The notes beneath the pieces are model-generated. The model was given only the letters and a program-made list of their open reading frames with translations. It had not been told where the DNA came from and searched no databases. The position numbers and the translations under genes were made by a program. This document shows positions 41,720 through 50,816 of a stretch of DNA of 64,000 nt, one piece after another. This stretch comes from Paenibacillus polymyxa (GTDB taxonomy: Bacteria > Bacillota > Bacilli > Paenibacillales > Paenibacillaceae): positions 2,229,501 to 2,293,500 of the forward strand of contig NZ_CP049783.1 of assembly GCF_015710975.1 (NCBI RefSeq). The letters are read 5' to 3'. Positions within the stretch are counted from its first letter, which is position 1. Every line of letters begins with the position of its first letter.

Positions 41720-42968
41720 AGTAATTCGTGTCATTGGTATCGGTGAAAATGGAGCGGCAGGTCTGTCGCAGGAGACGCTGGAACAAATCGAGCGTGCCGA
41801 CCTGCTGGTTGGTGGTGAGCGCCAGCTAGCCTTTTTCGAGGCAGCCGCAGGAGAAAAACGAACATTAAAGAGCGGCTTATCCGCCGTGGTGGAAGAATTG
41901 GGACGGTTGCGTGAGCACAAGGATATTGTCGTGCTTGCGTCAGGCGATCCGCTTTTTTTTGGAATTGCAGGTTATTTGTCTGCCAAGCTGGGGGCTGAAC
42001 ACTTGGATATTTTACCCCATCTCAGTTCGGTTCAACTGGCGTTTGCACGTCTCGGTGAAAGCTGGCAGGATGCGGTGCTGGAAAGTGTGCATGGTCGTCC
42101 GATGACCGGACTGGCGCAGCGGATCGATGGACAGAACAAGATCGCGCTGCTGACGGATGACCGCAATCATCCCGCCGCGGTTGCCGCTTATCTGCTGCAT
42201 TTTGGCATGACGGAATATGATGCCTTTGTCGGCGAGCATTTGGGAGGACCAGATGAGACGTATCGGCATTATACGCTGGAAGAGATGGCGCAGGGAACCT
42301 TCCAACCCCTGAACGTGGTTGTTTTGCGCCGCCGTAAGGGAGAAGACATGCCAGCGATTCGCCGGGGATTTGGCTTCGAGGATGCGGAATTTCACCAGCG
42401 CAAGCCGGAAAAAGGGCTGATCACGAAGCGTGAAGTGCGCGTATTTAGCTTGTCCGAGCTGCGATTGACCGAGCGAAGCATCGTATGGGACATCGGCGCA
42501 GGCTCCGGTTCTGTTGCTGTGGAATGTGCGCGGCTGGCCAAGTACGGGCAAGTGTTTGCCATTGAGAAGAATGAAGGCGATCTGGCCAATGTGGAAGCGA
42601 ACAAGGTCAAATTCCGCACTGATTTTCCAGTGATCCATGCCAAAGCACCTGCCGGATTGGACGAGCTGCCAGACCCGGATGCCGTGTTTATCGGAGGGAG
42701 TGGAGGAGAACTGGCAGAACTGATTCGTCTGTGCGCTTCCCGTCTGCGTAAGGATGGGCGAATTGTAGTGAATGCTGCAACCATTGAGACGCTACATGAC
42801 GGTATGAAGGCGATGCAAGCCGCAGGACTCGAAACCTCGGTGACGTTACTGCAAACAGCGCGTAGCAAGCCGATTTTGAATATGACTCGTTTTGACGGAC
42901 TCAATCCGATATATGTTATTACAGGACAGCCGCCGGTAGACGTGGCTGACGGAGCAGCAGAGGAGTAA
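41712..42968 (+). CDS. cbiET: CbiET fusion: cobalt-precorrin-7/-6B C5,C15-methyltransferase and decarboxylase
   Basis: 418 residues from a GTG start. The N-terminal half (1-205) is CbiE (VIGIGENGAAGLSQETLEQI, LASGDPLFFGIAGYL). The C-terminal half (about 235-400) is CbiT, with the SAM-binding motif VWDIGAGSGSVAVECARL and FIGGSGGEL. CbiE methylates C5, while CbiT methylates C15 and decarboxylates the acetate side chain at C12. The fusion is the CobL arrangement also found in the B. megaterium operon. Confidence 0.94.
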   Translation: MSRVIRVIGIGENGAAGLSQETLEQIERADLLVGGERQLAFFEAAAGEKRTLKSGLSAVVEELGRLREHKDIVVLASGDPLFFGIAGYLSAKLGAEHLDILPHLSSVQLAFARLGESWQDAVLESVHGRPMTGLAQRIDGQNKIALLTDDRNHPAAVAAYLLHFGMTEYDAFVGEHLGGPDETYRHYTLEEMAQGTFQPLNVVVLRRRKGEDMPAIRRGFGFEDAEFHQRKPEKGLITKREVRVFSLSELRLTERSIVWDIGAGSGSVAVECARLAKYGQVFAIEKNEGDLANVEANKVKFRTDFPVIHAKAPAGLDELPDPDAVFIGGSGGELAELIRLCASRLRKDGRIVVNAATIETLHDGMKAMQAAGLETSVTLLQTARSKPILNMTRFDGLNPIYVITGQPPVDVADGAAEE

Positions 42969-42997
42969 GCTGGTAAATCAAGAGGGGGAGAGACAGC

Positions 42998-43714
42998 ATG
43001 AATACGGCGGCAGTAGGAACACTTTACGGCGTAGGCGTGGGGCCGGGTGATCCCGAGCTGATCACGGTCAAGGCGTACCGGATGATTCAGGAATGTGAAG
43101 TTGTGGCATATCCGAAGAAGCGCCGGGGAGGCAAATCGTATGCTCACGAGATTGTGGAATTATACGTTAACCCGGAGGAAAAGGAGATGTTGGGACTCAT
43201 TTTTCCAATGACCAAAGACCCGGTTGTACTGGAGCGGGAGTGGAACAAAACGGTAGTTGCTTGCTGGGAAGCTCTGAGTCAGGGCAAGGATGTAGCCTTT
43301 GTCACAGAGGGAGACCCTAATCTGTACAGTACCTTTATTCACTTGGCGCGTCTTATGAAGGATCTTCATCCCGAGGTGCCGATTGTATCTATTCCGGGCA
43401 TCTCTTCTGTATTGGGAGCAGCGGCAGCGCTGGAATTGCCTTTGGCAGACGGAGACCAACAGGTAGGTATTATTCCGGCTACGGAGGATCGGGCAGCGAT
43501 GAAGCGGGCCATTGAGAATCACGATACAGTCGTATTTATCAAGGTCGCCAAGGTACTGGATTTGATTTTGGATGTGCTGGACGAGCTCAATCTTGGCGAT
43601 CGTGCCTCTGTCATTACCAAAGTTACGTCTCCTTATGAAATGGTATGGCACAACGCCCGTGAGCTGCGCGGACAGGAGCTTGAATATTTGAGTTTAATGG
43701 TGGTGAGCAAATGA
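42998..43714 (+). CDS. cbiL: Cobalt-factor-II C20-methyltransferase CbiL
   Basis: 238 residues. LYGVGVGPGDPELITVKAYRMI at the start, FVTEGDPNLYSTF and IVSIPGISSVLGAAAALELPL are the CobI/CbiL landmarks. It performs the first methylation after cobalt insertion. AGAGGGGGAGAG lies before the ATG. The stop overlaps the cbiF start by 4 nt. Confidence 0.94.
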   Translation: MNTAAVGTLYGVGVGPGDPELITVKAYRMIQECEVVAYPKKRRGGKSYAHEIVELYVNPEEKEMLGLIFPMTKDPVVLEREWNKTVVACWEALSQGKDVAFVTEGDPNLYSTFIHLARLMKDLHPEVPIVSIPGISSVLGAAAALELPLADGDQQVGIIPATEDRAAMKRAIENHDTVVFIKVAKVLDLILDVLDELNLGDRASVITKVTSPYEMVWHNARELRGQELEYLSLMVVSK

Positions 43715-44505
43715 CGTTGGAGCCAAAGGTATATATCGTAGGAGCAGGCCCTGGTGACCCGGAGTTGATTACGGTCAAAGGCTCCCGGATTCTACGTACG
43801 GCAGATGTGGTGTTGTACACGGATTCACTAGTGAACAATGAGCTGATTGCTACGGCTAAGCCGGAGGCACAGGTACTGCAAAGCTCAGGCATGGATTTGG
43901 AGCGGCAGGTCGAGATTATGAGCGAGGCTGTGCAGGCTGGGCGCAGTGTAGCCCGTGTACATACAGGTGATCCGGCAGTATACGGTGCGATTTTGGAGCA
44001 AATGGTGCTGCTGAAGCAGCGCGGAGTAGCCTACGAAATCGTACCGGGCGTCAGCTCGGTCTTTGCTTCTGCGGCCGTGCTGGGTGCAGAGCTAACCGTG
44101 CCTGACTTGACGCAGACGGTCATTCTGACGCGTGCCGAAGGCCGTACACCTGTACCGGATCGTGAAAAGCTGCGTGATCTGGCATCCCATCACTGTACAG
44201 TGGCGCTGTTCCTCAGTGCAACGCTGGCGAAGAAGGTAGTCGTTGAATTTTTGGCGGCTGGCTGGAGCGAAGACACGCCTGTAGCCGTTGTGCAGCGCGC
44301 AACTTGGCCGGACCAAAAAATCGTGCGCACGACGCTTGCCCAATTACCAACCGATCTGCGCGCAGCGGGCATAACGATGCATGCCATGATTTTGGCAGGC
44401 TGGGCGCTCGACCCGGGGTTGGTGGACAAGGACGCACATCGTTCCAAGTTATATGACAAGTCGTTCACCCACGGCTACCGAAAGGGAGTGAAGCCTGGTG
44501 AGTAA
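43711..44505 (+). CDS. cbiF: Cobalt-precorrin-4 C11-methyltransferase CbiF
   Basis: 264 residues. KVYIVGAGPGDPELITVKGSRIL, VVLYTDSLVN, ARVHTGDPAVYGAILEQM and YEIVPGVSSVFASAAVLGAELT are typical of CbiF/CobM. It methylates C11 of cobalt-precorrin-4. It overlaps its neighbours at both ends (4 nt and 8 nt), indicating a tightly coupled operon. Confidence 0.95.
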   Translation: MTLEPKVYIVGAGPGDPELITVKGSRILRTADVVLYTDSLVNNELIATAKPEAQVLQSSGMDLERQVEIMSEAVQAGRSVARVHTGDPAVYGAILEQMVLLKQRGVAYEIVPGVSSVFASAAVLGAELTVPDLTQTVILTRAEGRTPVPDREKLRDLASHHCTVALFLSATLAKKVVVEFLAAGWSEDTPVAVVQRATWPDQKIVRTTLAQLPTDLRAAGITMHAMILAGWALDPGLVDKDAHRSKLYDKSFTHGYRKGVKPGE

Positions 44506-45586
44506 TCCATTTGCCGCTGTGGCGATCACGAAGCATGGAGTCGAGATGGTCCGCAATTTGGGAGCCAGCTTTCCGGGTACGGATGTGTATTACATGTCCA
44601 AGTTTGAGCGTGGAGACGAGCAGGAGCGTGGCATTCAATTGTTCGAAGGTTCGGTCAAACTGATTTTGCCGGATTTATTCAAACAATATAACGGTATTAT
44701 TTTATTTATTTCCCTCGGTGCGGTGGTTCGTATGATTGCACCGATTTTGGTGGATAAAAAGGTAGACCCAGCCGTGGTCGTCATTGATGATCGCGGAGAA
44801 CATGTCATTAGCGTACTGTCTGGGCATTTGGGCGGCGCAAATGAATTGACCCGTCATGTAGCCGCTGTACTGGGGGCACGTGCGGTAATCACGACTGCAT
44901 CGGACGTGCAGGGCACGATTCCAGTGGATATGTTGGGTCGGGAATTGGGTTGGGTGGTCGATAGCTTCGATAAGGCCACGCCTGTGAGCGCCGCTGTTGT
45001 GAACGAGGAGCCCGTTGTACTCATACAAGAGACAGGCGAACGGAACTGGTGGCGCTATGACAAGCCAGTACCTGCACATATCAAGGTATATGCCTCAATG
45101 GCGGAAGCGGCACAAGAACCGTTCAACGCCGCGTTGGTCGTAAGTGACCGTTTGTTGGAGCCTGAGGAAGAGGAGAGGTTTCTTTCTAATGGCGTGCTGT
45201 ATCGTCCTAAAAGCTTGGTGCTTGGCATTGGCTGCAATCGGGGAACTGCATTGGAGGAGCTGGAGGCTGGGGTGCTGAACACCTTGCAAGAGCTGCGTTT
45301 GTCTGTAAAAAGCGTACGGAATATTGCTACGATTGATCTGAAAAAGGATGAAGAGGGCTTGTTTGCCCTCTGCGCCAAATACGGCTGGGAGCTGGTGACG
45401 TACACTCCGTCAGAGCTGAACACGGTGCAGCTTCCCAATCCATCGGAAACTGTCTTCAAATACACTGGCGCCTATGGGGTCAGCGAACCATCAGCCCTGT
45501 TGTCTTCCGGTGCGGACCATTGGCTGCTGGAGAAGAAAAAAAGCGGAAATATGACGTTGTCTGTAGCGCGGGTTTCCTATGACTGA
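44498..45586 (+). CDS. cbiG: Cobalt-precorrin-5A hydrolase CbiG
   Basis: 362 residues from a GTG start. VAITKHGVEMVRNLG opens the protein, and ISVLSGHLGGANELTRHVAAVLGA is the conserved N-terminal domain. LVLGIGCNRGTALEELEAGV starts the C-terminal domain shared with CobE. It opens the delta-lactone ring and releases acetaldehyde. This step exists only in the anaerobic (oxygen-independent) route, which confirms the pathway type. Confidence 0.94.
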   Translation: MSNPFAAVAITKHGVEMVRNLGASFPGTDVYYMSKFERGDEQERGIQLFEGSVKLILPDLFKQYNGIILFISLGAVVRMIAPILVDKKVDPAVVVIDDRGEHVISVLSGHLGGANELTRHVAAVLGARAVITTASDVQGTIPVDMLGRELGWVVDSFDKATPVSAAVVNEEPVVLIQETGERNWWRYDKPVPAHIKVYASMAEAAQEPFNAALVVSDRLLEPEEEERFLSNGVLYRPKSLVLGIGCNRGTALEELEAGVLNTLQELRLSVKSVRNIATIDLKKDEEGLFALCAKYGWELVTYTPSELNTVQLPNPSETVFKYTGAYGVSEPSALLSSGADHWLLEKKKSGNMTLSVARVSYD

Positions 45587-47033
45587 CGATATGAAGCAGG
45601 CTATACAGCCAGACTCGTCTGCCACGGCACGCAGAAGTCGTATCGTTGTCGCCGGTACGGGCAGCGGCGCGGGCAAAACGACTGTGACTCTCGGGCTGAT
45701 GAAGGCGTTCGCCGACAGCGGCCTGCGAGTGCAGGGGTTTAAGTGCGGTCCGGATTATATTGATCCGACCTATCATACGGCCGCGACCGGAACGCCTTCC
45801 CGTAATCTCGATTCCTGGATGACCTCGCCGGATACGGTGCGTGAAACCTTTATCCGCGCATCCGAAGGCGCAGATATCTCCGTGATTGAAGGCGTCATGG
45901 GGCTATATGACGGCAAGGACCCGCTCAGCAATATTGGCTCGACCGCCGAAATCGCCATGCTGACGGATAGCCCGGTATTGCTGGTCGTCGACGTGCGCAG
46001 CATGGCACGCAGCGCGGCCGCAATCGTGCTTGGCTTTCAGCGTTTGGAGCCCAAGCTGCGCATTGTGGGTGTAATCGTAAATCGCTGCGGTAGCCAGGGG
46101 CATTACGGCATAGTCAAAAGGGCAATCGAGCAGGAATGCGGCATCCCTGTGCTCGGCTGGTTAAAGCGCGATGACGGGCTGGATATTCCCGAGCGTCATC
46201 TGGGCCTGGTGCCTGCTGTAGAACGCGGCGAGCTGGAGCCGCTCTTCCAACGGGCGGCAGAGCTGATTCGCGCGGGTACGGATCTGGATGCAATCCGGGC
46301 ATTGGCGGATTCGGCTCCGCCGCTCAGTCTGCCCGAGCACCCATTATTTCCTCCAGATCAGCCTCCCACAGCAGGACATGAAGTCGAGACTGGGGAACGT
46401 CCCATCATTGCTGTCGCCAGAGATGCGGCGTTCAATTTCTACTACCCCGAAAATATGGATTTGCTGCGCCAAGCGGGAGCAGAGATTGTCTATTTTAGTC
46501 CGCTGGCGGGAGAACGCGTCCCTGAGCACGCCAACGGCCTATATCTGGGCGGCGGCTTTCCCGAGGAGTTTGCGGCAGATATCGCTGCCAATACGGGCTT
46601 TCTGCAAGATATCCGCAACGCAGTGAGCCGGGATATGCCTGTATTCGCCGAGTGCGGTGGTTATATGATACTGGCCCGGACACTTACGGATCGGGCGGGT
46701 CACGCCCACCACATGGCCGGGGTGATCCCTTCGGACGTTCGCATGCAGGAGAAGCGGGCTGCATTGGGATACCGGGAAGCAACCGCATTGCATGATTGCT
46801 TGCTGCTGGAGGCTGGAGAGACGATTCGTGGACATGAATTTCATTATTCGGTCATGAGCTATGATGAATCTGCCGCCCCCTATCCCTTTGCCTATCAAAC
46901 TAAAGGGATGCGTGGACTTCAGAGCGAAGGTTATGCCAAAGGGAACCTCTTGGCAGCCTACACACACATCCATCTCGCTTCTCTACCCAAGGCAGCAGCA
47001 CGCTGGGTTGAAAAATGCCGAGCTTACGACTAA
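45579..47033 (+). CDS. cbiA: Cobyrinate a,c-diamide synthase CbiA
   Basis: 484 residues. An ATP-binding domain has the P-loop-like GTGSGAGKTTVTLGLMKAF and KCGPDYIDPTYH. A class-I glutamine amidotransferase domain follows, with the nucleophile Cys in VFAECGGYMIL and the His in GHEFHYS. It amidates the a and c side chains of cobyrinate. It is the last gene of the operon in this window; adenosylation and lower-ligand genes are not present here and must lie elsewhere. Confidence 0.95.
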   Translation: MTDDMKQAIQPDSSATARRSRIVVAGTGSGAGKTTVTLGLMKAFADSGLRVQGFKCGPDYIDPTYHTAATGTPSRNLDSWMTSPDTVRETFIRASEGADISVIEGVMGLYDGKDPLSNIGSTAEIAMLTDSPVLLVVDVRSMARSAAAIVLGFQRLEPKLRIVGVIVNRCGSQGHYGIVKRAIEQECGIPVLGWLKRDDGLDIPERHLGLVPAVERGELEPLFQRAAELIRAGTDLDAIRALADSAPPLSLPEHPLFPPDQPPTAGHEVETGERPIIAVARDAAFNFYYPENMDLLRQAGAEIVYFSPLAGERVPEHANGLYLGGGFPEEFAADIAANTGFLQDIRNAVSRDMPVFAECGGYMILARTLTDRAGHAHHMAGVIPSDVRMQEKRAALGYREATALHDCLLLEAGETIRGHEFHYSVMSYDESAAPYPFAYQTKGMRGLQSEGYAKGNLLAAYTHIHLASLPKAAARWVEKCRAYD

Positions 47034-47038
47034 AACAC

Positions 47039-47068
47039 AAAAAAGCCGGGTCCCTATAGGGTCCGGCT
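47039..47068 (-). terminator. Terminator between convergent cbiA and AbrB-like genes
   Basis: On the minus strand AGCCGGACCC and a partner ending CCCGGCT form a stem with one bulge, followed by TTTTTTGTG. The T-run is on the minus strand, so it mainly serves the AbrB-like gene; the hairpin may also slow plus-strand transcription from cbiA. Confidence 0.75.
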
Positions 47069-47139
47069 GTTCTAAATATAAAGAGAATTAAATCTTACAT
47101 AACATGGAAGCGTATACATTGTTTTTTTGGGCGATTCGC

Positions 47140-47589
47140 CTACATGAGCTTTTTCAGTTGGGAAATCCTTCCCTGACTCACGCCAAGCATGGAAGCGAGT
47201 TGTTTTTGTGAAGATGCTGGATGTTCTTCCATAAGCTCTCTCATTTTCTCCAAAATAACATCCGTGCGCTGATAAATCTTTTTCATATGCATATTTTGCT
47301 TCAGTGGAGGTGACTGGGTTTCAGTCGCTGTGACCGGAAGTAAATCTTCCGTTTTCATCGAGGTGGCACATGCATCGCAGATAAACTGATCTTTAAAATA
47401 GGTGTTGGTATCAACCGAACCGCAAAATATACAATTAGTTGATTTGTACTTACGGAGCATGAGTGTTTGGTCTTCAATAAAAAACTCTAATGGATCGCCG
47501 ATGTCAATCTCCATCGTCATGCGCAACTCTTTAGGAAGCACAATTCGTCCCAAGCTGTCCAAGGGCCGGGTCATTCCAGTCCTTTTCAT
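47140..47589 (-). CDS. AbrB-type regulator with zinc ribbon and C-terminal HTH (paralog 3)
   Basis: 149 residues with the same plan as the gene at 9586: AbrB hairpin (MKRTGMTRPLDSLGRIVLPKEL, 1-50), CxxC pairs (CIFC, CDAC), and a C-terminal helix-turn-helix (KQLASMLGVSQGRISQLKKLM). A GGGAGG site lies about 9 nt before the ATG. All three AbrB-type genes in the window are on the minus strand. Family certain; targets unknown. Confidence 0.88.
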   Translation of the reverse strand: MKRTGMTRPLDSLGRIVLPKELRMTMEIDIGDPLEFFIEDQTLMLRKYKSTNCIFCGSVDTNTYFKDQFICDACATSMKTEDLLPVTATETQSPPLKQNMHMKKIYQRTDVILEKMRELMEEHPASSQKQLASMLGVSQGRISQLKKLM

Positions 47590-48019
47590 TCATGCAACCT
47601 CCCCAGTGTTTTAAGATTTATAGAATGTATAAGCTTTGAGGCAATTCTTATCAATTCTATAACCGCAAGCATAGATTTCTTACGAAAAGCGGCCCTTCAT
47701 TGCTATTCATGCATGGACGCACTTTTTTTCTTACGAGTATACCATAAACGGGCGGAATCGCCAGCGTTCATGTTTATAAATTTATAATTAGTTTATTCCG
47801 AGCGAACATATATGCTATAATCTTCTGCTAAAGGATTTAATAGGCCGTCTGTAGAATTATTTATATATACCGTAGCTTGGACAACGATGGCGGTGTTATG
47901 GGAAATAGATGAGGGCCAAAGGATTTTTTCTGAGCGTTTTGACCCCACAAACAAGAGACCGTTGGTACGGGACCCGCCTTTAAAGTCCTTATATACAAGT
48001 CAGGCAAGGAGGATTTATG
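47590..48019. other. 430-bp gene-free divergent region
   Basis: It lies between the third AbrB-like gene and the ThuA-like gene. It is AT-rich around 47730-47830, with minus-strand TATACT near 47735 and plus-strand TATAAT at 47816-47821 as possible -10 elements but no convincing -35 for either. A short open frame starting at 47887 has no ribosome binding site and unconvincing composition. I see no conserved RNA motif. Confidence 0.5.
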
Positions 48020-48658
48020 ATGGAAAAAAGAAAAGCATTGCTGCTAGGAGATTATTCATATCCGGAGTTTCACCCGCTACAAGGGGTGGACGAAGAGATT
48101 AGTCATATTTTACAAGATTGGATGACGGTTCAATGCAGTGAGAATCGTAAAATGCTGCTCAAGGAAAATCTAGCTTCATTTGATCTATGCATCTCGTATT
48201 GTGATAGCCGTAAGGAGGTTCTGTCTCCTCAACAAACAGCAGGACTGCTGTCCTACGTCAGCGGCGGAGGTGGACTGCTTGTGCTGCATAACGGAATCAC
48301 ATTGCAAGGACGTTATGAAATTGCACAGCTCATGGGAGCGCGTTTCCTGCGGCATCCGTCAGCGGAGCAGCTTTCCTTCAAGGTAACAGAGTCGGATCAT
48401 CCGATTATGGAAGGAATCGAGCCGTTCGAGATTCAAGAGGAGCCGTATCGTTTTGATTTTGATCCATTCACTGAAAAAACACTGTTAATGGAATACGAGT
48501 ATGAGGGTCAGTGGTGGCCAGCTGCATGGTCATTGTCCTATGGCTTGGGCAGAGTCGTCTACCTGATGCCTGGACATAATCAGCCAAGTTTCCAGCACGA
48601 GGGATACCGTAAGCTACTGCTTCAGGCTGCTAAGTGGGCCGGACGCTTTCCAGGTTAA
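48020..48658 (+). CDS. ThuA-like (class I amidotransferase-fold) protein
   Basis: 212 residues. KALLLGDYSYPEFHPLQGVDEEI, GGGLLVLHNGITLQ, SDHPIMEGIEPFEI and YGLGRVVYLMPGHNQPSFQHEGYRKLL follow the pattern of ThuA/trehalose-utilisation-like proteins, which share the glutamine amidotransferase fold and are often tied to sugar catabolism. AAGGAGG is 7 nt from the ATG at 48020 (another ATG at 48017 is 4 nt away). Monocistronic; no sugar genes adjacent. Confidence 0.82.
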   Translation: MEKRKALLLGDYSYPEFHPLQGVDEEISHILQDWMTVQCSENRKMLLKENLASFDLCISYCDSRKEVLSPQQTAGLLSYVSGGGGLLVLHNGITLQGRYEIAQLMGARFLRHPSAEQLSFKVTESDHPIMEGIEPFEIQEEPYRFDFDPFTEKTLLMEYEYEGQWWPAAWSLSYGLGRVVYLMPGHNQPSFQHEGYRKLLLQAAKWAGRFPG

Positions 48659-48761
48659 GTATAATCATTCATTCCAACCAGTGTGGGGGGAGCTGCGAAC
48701 TTTATGCGGCTCCCCTTTTCAGGTTATACTATAGGTAATCACAGGTAGGGGAGGATATATT

Positions 48762-49121
48762 ATGAGCGATTTGTTCAAAAAAGCCATCTCATTGGGGTGG
48801 GGCCTCACCGTTGTCAGCAAAGAAAAGGTGGAGAAAGCCGTCGAGGATCTTGTAAACCGTGGAGAACTTGCGCCCTCGGAATCCAAAGCGCTGGTCGATC
48901 GTCTGATCGAACGGGGGGCAGAGGAGCAGGGACAATTCAAAACCATGATCCGCGAGCAGGTTAGCCGCATTTTGCAGGAGCTGGAAGTACCTACCGAAAA
49001 TGATGTCACAAGTTTGGAGCAGCGTGTGGCATTGTTGGAAAAAAAGGTAGCGGAGCTGGAAAAAGAAAAGGCGGCGCTTACGGGTTCGAGTGACGCTGAA
49101 GAAGCGAACCGGTTGGATTAA
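48762..49121 (+). CDS. Phasin-like / PHA-granule-associated coiled-coil protein
   Basis: 119 residues. It begins with SDLFKKAISLGWGLTVVSKEKVEKAVEDLV and ends with a heptad coiled coil (SLEQRVALLEKKVAELEKEKAAL, about 84-108). This pattern is usual in small proteins annotated as phasin or polyhydroxyalkanoate synthesis regulator in Firmicutes. GGGGAGG is 7 nt before the ATG. It directly precedes the ABC1/UbiB-type gene; the pairing of these two is common, but its meaning is unknown. Confidence 0.8.
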   Translation: MSDLFKKAISLGWGLTVVSKEKVEKAVEDLVNRGELAPSESKALVDRLIERGAEEQGQFKTMIREQVSRILQELEVPTENDVTSLEQRVALLEKKVAELEKEKAALTGSSDAEEANRLD

Positions 49122-49122
49122 A

Positions 49123-50793
49123 ATGGCCGTTCGCATGAAGCACGCCGGTCGTTACCGGGAAATTGCCATGGCGCTGGCGCGTCATGGCTTTGGCTATATG
49201 GTGGAAGAAATGGGACTGTTCCAGCTGCTATCCCTGCCCCGCAAGTGGCTAACGAGAGAAACCCCCGAGTCCAAAACCTTAGGTGAACGGATTCGGCTTG
49301 TGCTGGAGGACCTGGGGCCTGCATTCATCAAGCTTGGACAGTTGGCAAGTACACGTGCTGACCTGCTGCCAGAGCCTATTATTCGCGAACTGGTTAAGCT
49401 CCAGGATCAGGTACCGCCTTTTTCGCCTGACACGGCGCGTGGCATTCTGGAACAGGAGCTGGATACGTCATTAGAGGACATACTGGTTCGTTTTGACGAT
49501 GATCCGCTGGCGGCTGCTTCGATCGGGCAAGTGCATCTGGGCAAGCTGCACAGCGGCGAAATGGTCGCGATTAAAATCCAGCGTCCAGGCGTTAATCGCA
49601 TCATCCGACGGGATTTGGACATTTTACGGGAACTGACCGCAATGGCAGCCAAGCGCTGGGAATGGGTGGAGCGTTATCAGCTTCGCCAGATGGTGGAAGA
49701 GCTGGGGAGATCGCTCATTCAGGAGCTGGATTACAACCATGAAGCTCGTAACACGGAAAAGATTGCGCTCCAGTTTGAGCAGGACCCACATATCTATATT
49801 CCGAAAATATACTGGGACCATACTTCCTCACGTATATTGACCATGGAGTTTCTGGACGGAACTCACTTAGGGAGTCGTGAAGAGTTATTGCGCCGTGGTT
49901 ATAACTTGAAAGAACTGGCGCAGCGGCTGGTCAACAGCATGCTGCATCAAATTTTTATAGAGGGCTTTTTTCATGCCGATCCCCATCCGGGGAATTTGCT
50001 CGTCCTGAATAATGGAAGCCTCGCTTATCTGGACTTTGGCATGGCGGGAAGGCTAAGCGAAGAAATGAAGAATCATCTCGCTTCTCTCATGATCGCCCTG
50101 ATGCGCAAAAATACCGATGCTATGGTTCGCGCCATCGAACGACTAGGGCTGGTCGAACCGGATACTGACCTGAATGCACTGCGAGCCGATCTGGACAAAA
50201 TACGCGAAGATTACGCGGACGTTCCTTTCTCACAGGTCAGCATTGGCGATGCCTTGAACGACCTGTTCGGCGCAGCACAGCGCCATCGGATTGGTTTGCC
50301 GTCAGACGTTCTGCTGCTGGGCAAGGCGCTGCTGACACTGGAAGGGGTCGTAGAGCATCTGGACCCTGATCTCAGCATTATTGCTTTGGCCGAGCCTTTT
50401 GGCAATAAGCTGCTGAAGGAACGCTTCAGCGGCCGCCGTATTCGGGGCAAGCTGTTGGGGGGTGCAACCGAGCTGGTGGAGACGCTGATGGAACTGCCGA
50501 GACAGACGAGGCATCTGGCCTCAATTATCAGCAAGGGTAAGCTTAAACTGGAAGTTACTGTACCAGAGCTGGAACAGCTTTTGCGCAAGCTGGATCAGAT
50601 CAGCAATCGCCTGTCATTCAGTATTGTGCTGTTAGCATTCAGCATTATTATGGTCGGGCTGATTATCGGTTCATCGCTAAATCACCAGGCGACCATGCTG
50701 TGGAACGTACCTGCGATTGAAATTGGTTTTGTTGTAGCGCTCTTGATGGTTGCCTTTTTACTATATTCAATTTTTAAATCAGGAAGATTCTAG
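49123..50793 (+). CDS. ABC1/AarF/UbiB-family atypical kinase
   Basis: 556 residues. Kinase-like motifs include KLGQLASTRADLLP, the Ala-rich loop AAASIGQVHLG, VAIKIQRPGVNRIIRRDLDIL, catalytic HADPHPGNLLV and YLDFGMAGRL. Two transmembrane segments close the protein (about 505-550). UbiB-type proteins are membrane-associated ATPases linked to isoprenoid quinone metabolism. The ATG at 49123 follows the phasin-like stop by one base; no strong ribosome binding site is present, so translation is probably coupled. An in-frame ATG at 49135 is possible. Confidence 0.9.
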   Translation: MAVRMKHAGRYREIAMALARHGFGYMVEEMGLFQLLSLPRKWLTRETPESKTLGERIRLVLEDLGPAFIKLGQLASTRADLLPEPIIRELVKLQDQVPPFSPDTARGILEQELDTSLEDILVRFDDDPLAAASIGQVHLGKLHSGEMVAIKIQRPGVNRIIRRDLDILRELTAMAAKRWEWVERYQLRQMVEELGRSLIQELDYNHEARNTEKIALQFEQDPHIYIPKIYWDHTSSRILTMEFLDGTHLGSREELLRRGYNLKELAQRLVNSMLHQIFIEGFFHADPHPGNLLVLNNGSLAYLDFGMAGRLSEEMKNHLASLMIALMRKNTDAMVRAIERLGLVEPDTDLNALRADLDKIREDYADVPFSQVSIGDALNDLFGAAQRHRIGLPSDVLLLGKALLTLEGVVEHLDPDLSIIALAEPFGNKLLKERFSGRRIRGKLLGGATELVETLMELPRQTRHLASIISKGKLKLEVTVPELEQLLRKLDQISNRLSFSIVLLAFSIIMVGLIIGSSLNHQATMLWNVPAIEIGFVVALLMVAFLLYSIFKSGRF

Positions 50794-50816
50794 ATATCGA
50801 CAACAAAGGAGGCGTC

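Noticed and set aside
47887..48102. 71-codon plus-strand frame before the ThuA-like gene
   Set aside because: No ribosome binding site; it overlaps the well-supported ThuA-like start in another frame and has no recognisable protein features.
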